This document shows, in pieces, positions 62,289-64,000 of a stretch of 64,000 nucleotides of DNA. The notes under the pieces were generated by a model. That model saw only the letters and a program-made list of their open reading frames with translations. It ran no database searches and was not told the DNA's origin. Made by a program: the position numbers and the translations under genes. This DNA comes from Cerasibacillus quisquiliarum. GTDB taxonomy: Bacteria > Bacillota > Bacilli > Bacillales > Amphibacillaceae. The stretch is from positions 47,012 through 111,011 of the forward strand of contig NZ_JACHHA010000007.1 in the NCBI RefSeq assembly GCF_014202495.1. Direction: 5' to 3'. Each line of letters starts with the position of its first letter. Within the stretch, counting starts at the first letter, position 1.

Positions 62289-63556
62289 AGTTATTTTTAT
62301 TTGAAAGTAAGAAAATTATAAAGAATAAAACAACATGGGTTCTATTGATGTTGAGTATTTTAGCGGTTATTGGGATTTATCTGATTAATTTATCATTGGC
62401 AAATAGTGTGCAAAAAAAGGTGACAAACCATAACGATTTTTTAATTGATTTATATCAACAAGATCAAGTGGACTGGGAAATCAAAAAGAAAGAAGCACAA
62501 CGAACTAAAGATGAAGAAGTATTAGAAGAGGCCACATTTATGGAAGAACATGCTCGTTCAACGCATGAGCATTACCTAATGATGAAAGAAGCCTATCAAA
62601 ACGAAGATTGGAAAAAGATTTTTCAACATGAATTAAAGCAGCTCAAGCTCTTTGCCTATCCTCCCCCAGAGGAACCAGCAGATGCTTATTTTGAAAATCA
62701 AGAAATTACAAATTTTACACTTCGAGCTTCCTATGAGGAAGTCAAATATATGCTAGAAAATGATATTCAGCCGTTTATGCAAAATATCACAACTAACATG
62801 TATTTACCGACAATCTATGATAGTTTTAGTGGAAGAACATTGGCATTGTGGCAAGAAGAGACAAAGCGATATGGAAGAGAAGGTATTTACTATTTGTATC
62901 AGCTTATTCAATCATTTTATATACCGATTATGATCCTGGTTGGTTGTTTTATATTTGGAAATACATTTTCTTCAGATACAAAGAAAAACAACCATATTCG
63001 TTTTTATCAAGTCTTACCACTACATCGAACAAAATTGTTTTTTACCAAGTATGTCACTGGTTACTTAGGATTATTACTTTTTGTCTTAATCATGTTGGGC
63101 GTACCGATAGCAGTCGGCACAATGATGCATGGATTTGGTGATTTGAAATATCCTATTCTTGTTTATGATGGATACACAACAGAATACATGAATCGAAATA
63201 TCGTCGAAGATACGTTTCATTTTATCCCTTTGCAAAAATATTTAGCACAGACTCTAGTTTTGGCCATTGTTATGAGTCTACTGATTTATACGATGTATTT
63301 TCTCGTTTCTCAATTTATAAAAGAACCTATATTTAATATGATCATCGTTGGAATTCTCACCTTTGTAGGAACCTTGATTTCACATCCGTACAACCCATTT
63401 AGTTATTTAGATATAGATAAGGTTATAACACATGAGATTCAGTTGCAAACATGGAATACGGATTTCACGTTGTCAACAGGAATTGTCATAACATTATTGC
63501 TCAGTTTCGTATTCAAGATTCTTAATTATATTAGATTTATGTATAAGTCAATTTAG
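62285..63556 (+). CDS. ABC-2 type permease subunit 2
   Basis: A 423-residue membrane protein with the same plan: a TM helix at 17-37, a large charged outer segment to about residue 210, then five or six TM helices (FYIPIMILVGCFIFGNTFSS, then NNHIRFYQVLPLHRTKLFFT). It overlaps the first permease (ATGA). Two permeases of this build with one ATPase are typical of exporters that protect against or secrete peptides. Confidence 0.82.
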   Translation: MKLFLFESKKIIKNKTTWVLLMLSILAVIGIYLINLSLANSVQKKVTNHNDFLIDLYQQDQVDWEIKKKEAQRTKDEEVLEEATFMEEHARSTHEHYLMMKEAYQNEDWKKIFQHELKQLKLFAYPPPEEPADAYFENQEITNFTLRASYEEVKYMLENDIQPFMQNITTNMYLPTIYDSFSGRTLALWQEETKRYGREGIYYLYQLIQSFYIPIMILVGCFIFGNTFSSDTKKNNHIRFYQVLPLHRTKLFFTKYVTGYLGLLLFVLIMLGVPIAVGTMMHGFGDLKYPILVYDGYTTEYMNRNIVEDTFHFIPLQKYLAQTLVLAIVMSLLIYTMYFLVSQFIKEPIFNMIIVGILTFVGTLISHPYNPFSYLDIDKVITHEIQLQTWNTDFTLSTGIVITLLLSFVFKILNYIRFMYKSI

Positions 63557-63600
63557 GTTGAATCATGGTGAGGGCAATGATAAATAGGCGGATTAAATTT

Positions 63601-63789
63601 ATGAAAAAAATTACAAAATTGTTTTTGACGTCAGTAGTTTTGTTAATGATGATTACTGGTTTTGCTACGATTACTTCTGCTGAAACATTAAACAAAGGTA
63701 CACCATTAACTAATGAAAATACTAAGGAAGAATCTCAGTTACAAGGATTACCAACAAAACTATATAAAGGATCTTTTCAAAACATTTAG
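63601..63789 (+). CDS. Small secreted peptide at the end of the ABC operon
   Basis: A 62-residue product with a signal peptide (MKKITKLFLTSVVLLMMITG and on to TSA before E) and a mature part of about 35 residues without cysteine (ETLNKGTPLTNENTKEESQL, ending KLYKGSFQNI). I recognise no family. Earlier in-frame starts (63565, 63577) exist; AGGCGG lies ahead of 63601. It follows the second permease by 45 bases with no terminator between, so it may be the cargo, a pheromone-like peptide or a self-protection protein. Confidence 0.6.
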   Translation: MKKITKLFLTSVVLLMMITGFATITSAETLNKGTPLTNENTKEESQLQGLPTKLYKGSFQNI

Positions 63790-64000
63790 TAAAAGTTAGA
63801 TGGATGGTTGGTTTGTTACAGTGGATATGTTTATAGATCATAACATTTACTGATATCTCACCATATTTCAATATATAGGGGCTGGGACAAAACTAGCTCA
63901 AAATAGTATAAAAAATGGTTCCAAGCATTAAAAATTGCTCGGAACCATTTTTTTGTATGGTTATTTCCATCATCTATCATGGATTTGTTCTTTATGGCGG
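63790..64000. other. Right end of the window
   Basis: No gene is visible. A GGGGCTGGGACAAAAC motif lies at 63880-63895, ahead of a terminator. Confidence 0.4.
63911..63954 (+). terminator. Terminator of the ABC/peptide operon
   Basis: AAAAATGGTTCC (63911-63922) pairs with GGAACCATTTTT (63941-63952), with an inner AGCA/TGCT pairing, then more Ts. Confidence 0.82.

Overview
The window is chromosomal DNA of a low-GC Gram-positive bacterium of the Bacillaceae, probably a relative of Oceanobacillus or Virgibacillus. The signs are strong AGGAGG-type ribosome binding sites, GTG and TTG starts, a short HisG with a separate HisZ, a ribDEBAH operon behind an FMN riboswitch, MreBH, a YkwD-like CAP protein, a YusW-like lipoprotein, YugN, YkoN/YkoP-like proteins, and cre-type operators. 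The genus is inference. No phage, plasmid or intact insertion sequence is visible.

Layout. 1-4838: histidine operon (hisZ-G-D-B-A, minus strand; hisH is missing between hisB and hisA) and divergent hisJ. 4873-8713: plsC, a CAP protein, mreBH and a small membrane protein. 9099-20836: two converging operons that together can be read as one lysine-degradation pathway. 21217-24217: TerC and EamA transporters, a C45 hydrolase and a small membrane protein. 24529-28379: riboflavin operon with its riboswitch. 28380-29420: gene remnants. 29567-33415: sensor kinase, response regulator, ResA-like thioredoxin, CcdA and a 6-TM protein. 34175-37110: MurNAc genes (mupG, murP) with a decayed murQ and a hydrolase stub. 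37659-45109: Nudix hydrolase, P1 peptidase, CutC, a secreted protein, an orphan FtsX permease and aspartate dehydrogenase. 45327-47744: GlcNAc PTS (nagP, crr) with a decayed antiterminator gene and an intact antiterminator target RNA. 47847-51272: GNAT, DJ-1/PfpI, alpha/beta hydrolase, PutP. 51578-54807: a multi-component FAD/Fe-S amine dehydrogenase. 54881-59880: YugN, YkoN/YkoP-like proteins, a small protein, an FtsH paralogue and a frameshifted membrane protein. 60026-63789: a solitary CRISPR repeat and an ABC exporter operon ending in a small secreted peptide.

How the genes work together. The strongest system is the lysine locus. A lysine 6-dehydrogenase, an aldehyde dehydrogenase, an aminotransferase and an acetolactate-synthase-like ThDP enzyme (minus operon) can take lysine through aminoadipate semialdehyde, 2-aminoadipate and 2-oxoadipate to glutarate semialdehyde. 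A second semialdehyde dehydrogenase, a class III CoA-transferase and a glutaryl-CoA-dehydrogenase-like enzyme (plus operon) can finish through glutarate and glutaryl-CoA to crotonyl-CoA. Seven enzymes match seven steps. An IclR regulator lies between the operons, an IclR-like palindrome sits just after the minus-operon promoter, and a cre site overlaps the -35 of the plus-operon promoter. The unusual step would be non-oxidative decarboxylation of 2-oxoadipate by the ThDP enzyme. Substrates are inferred from order and family, not proven.

A second theme is decay beside working genes: murQ, a GlcT/BglG-type antiterminator, a peptidoglycan-binding protein, a DUF4367-like protein and an alpha/beta hydrolase are all remnants. 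Three tandem-repeat arrays lie between genes; two of them share a 21-bp period and a related core.
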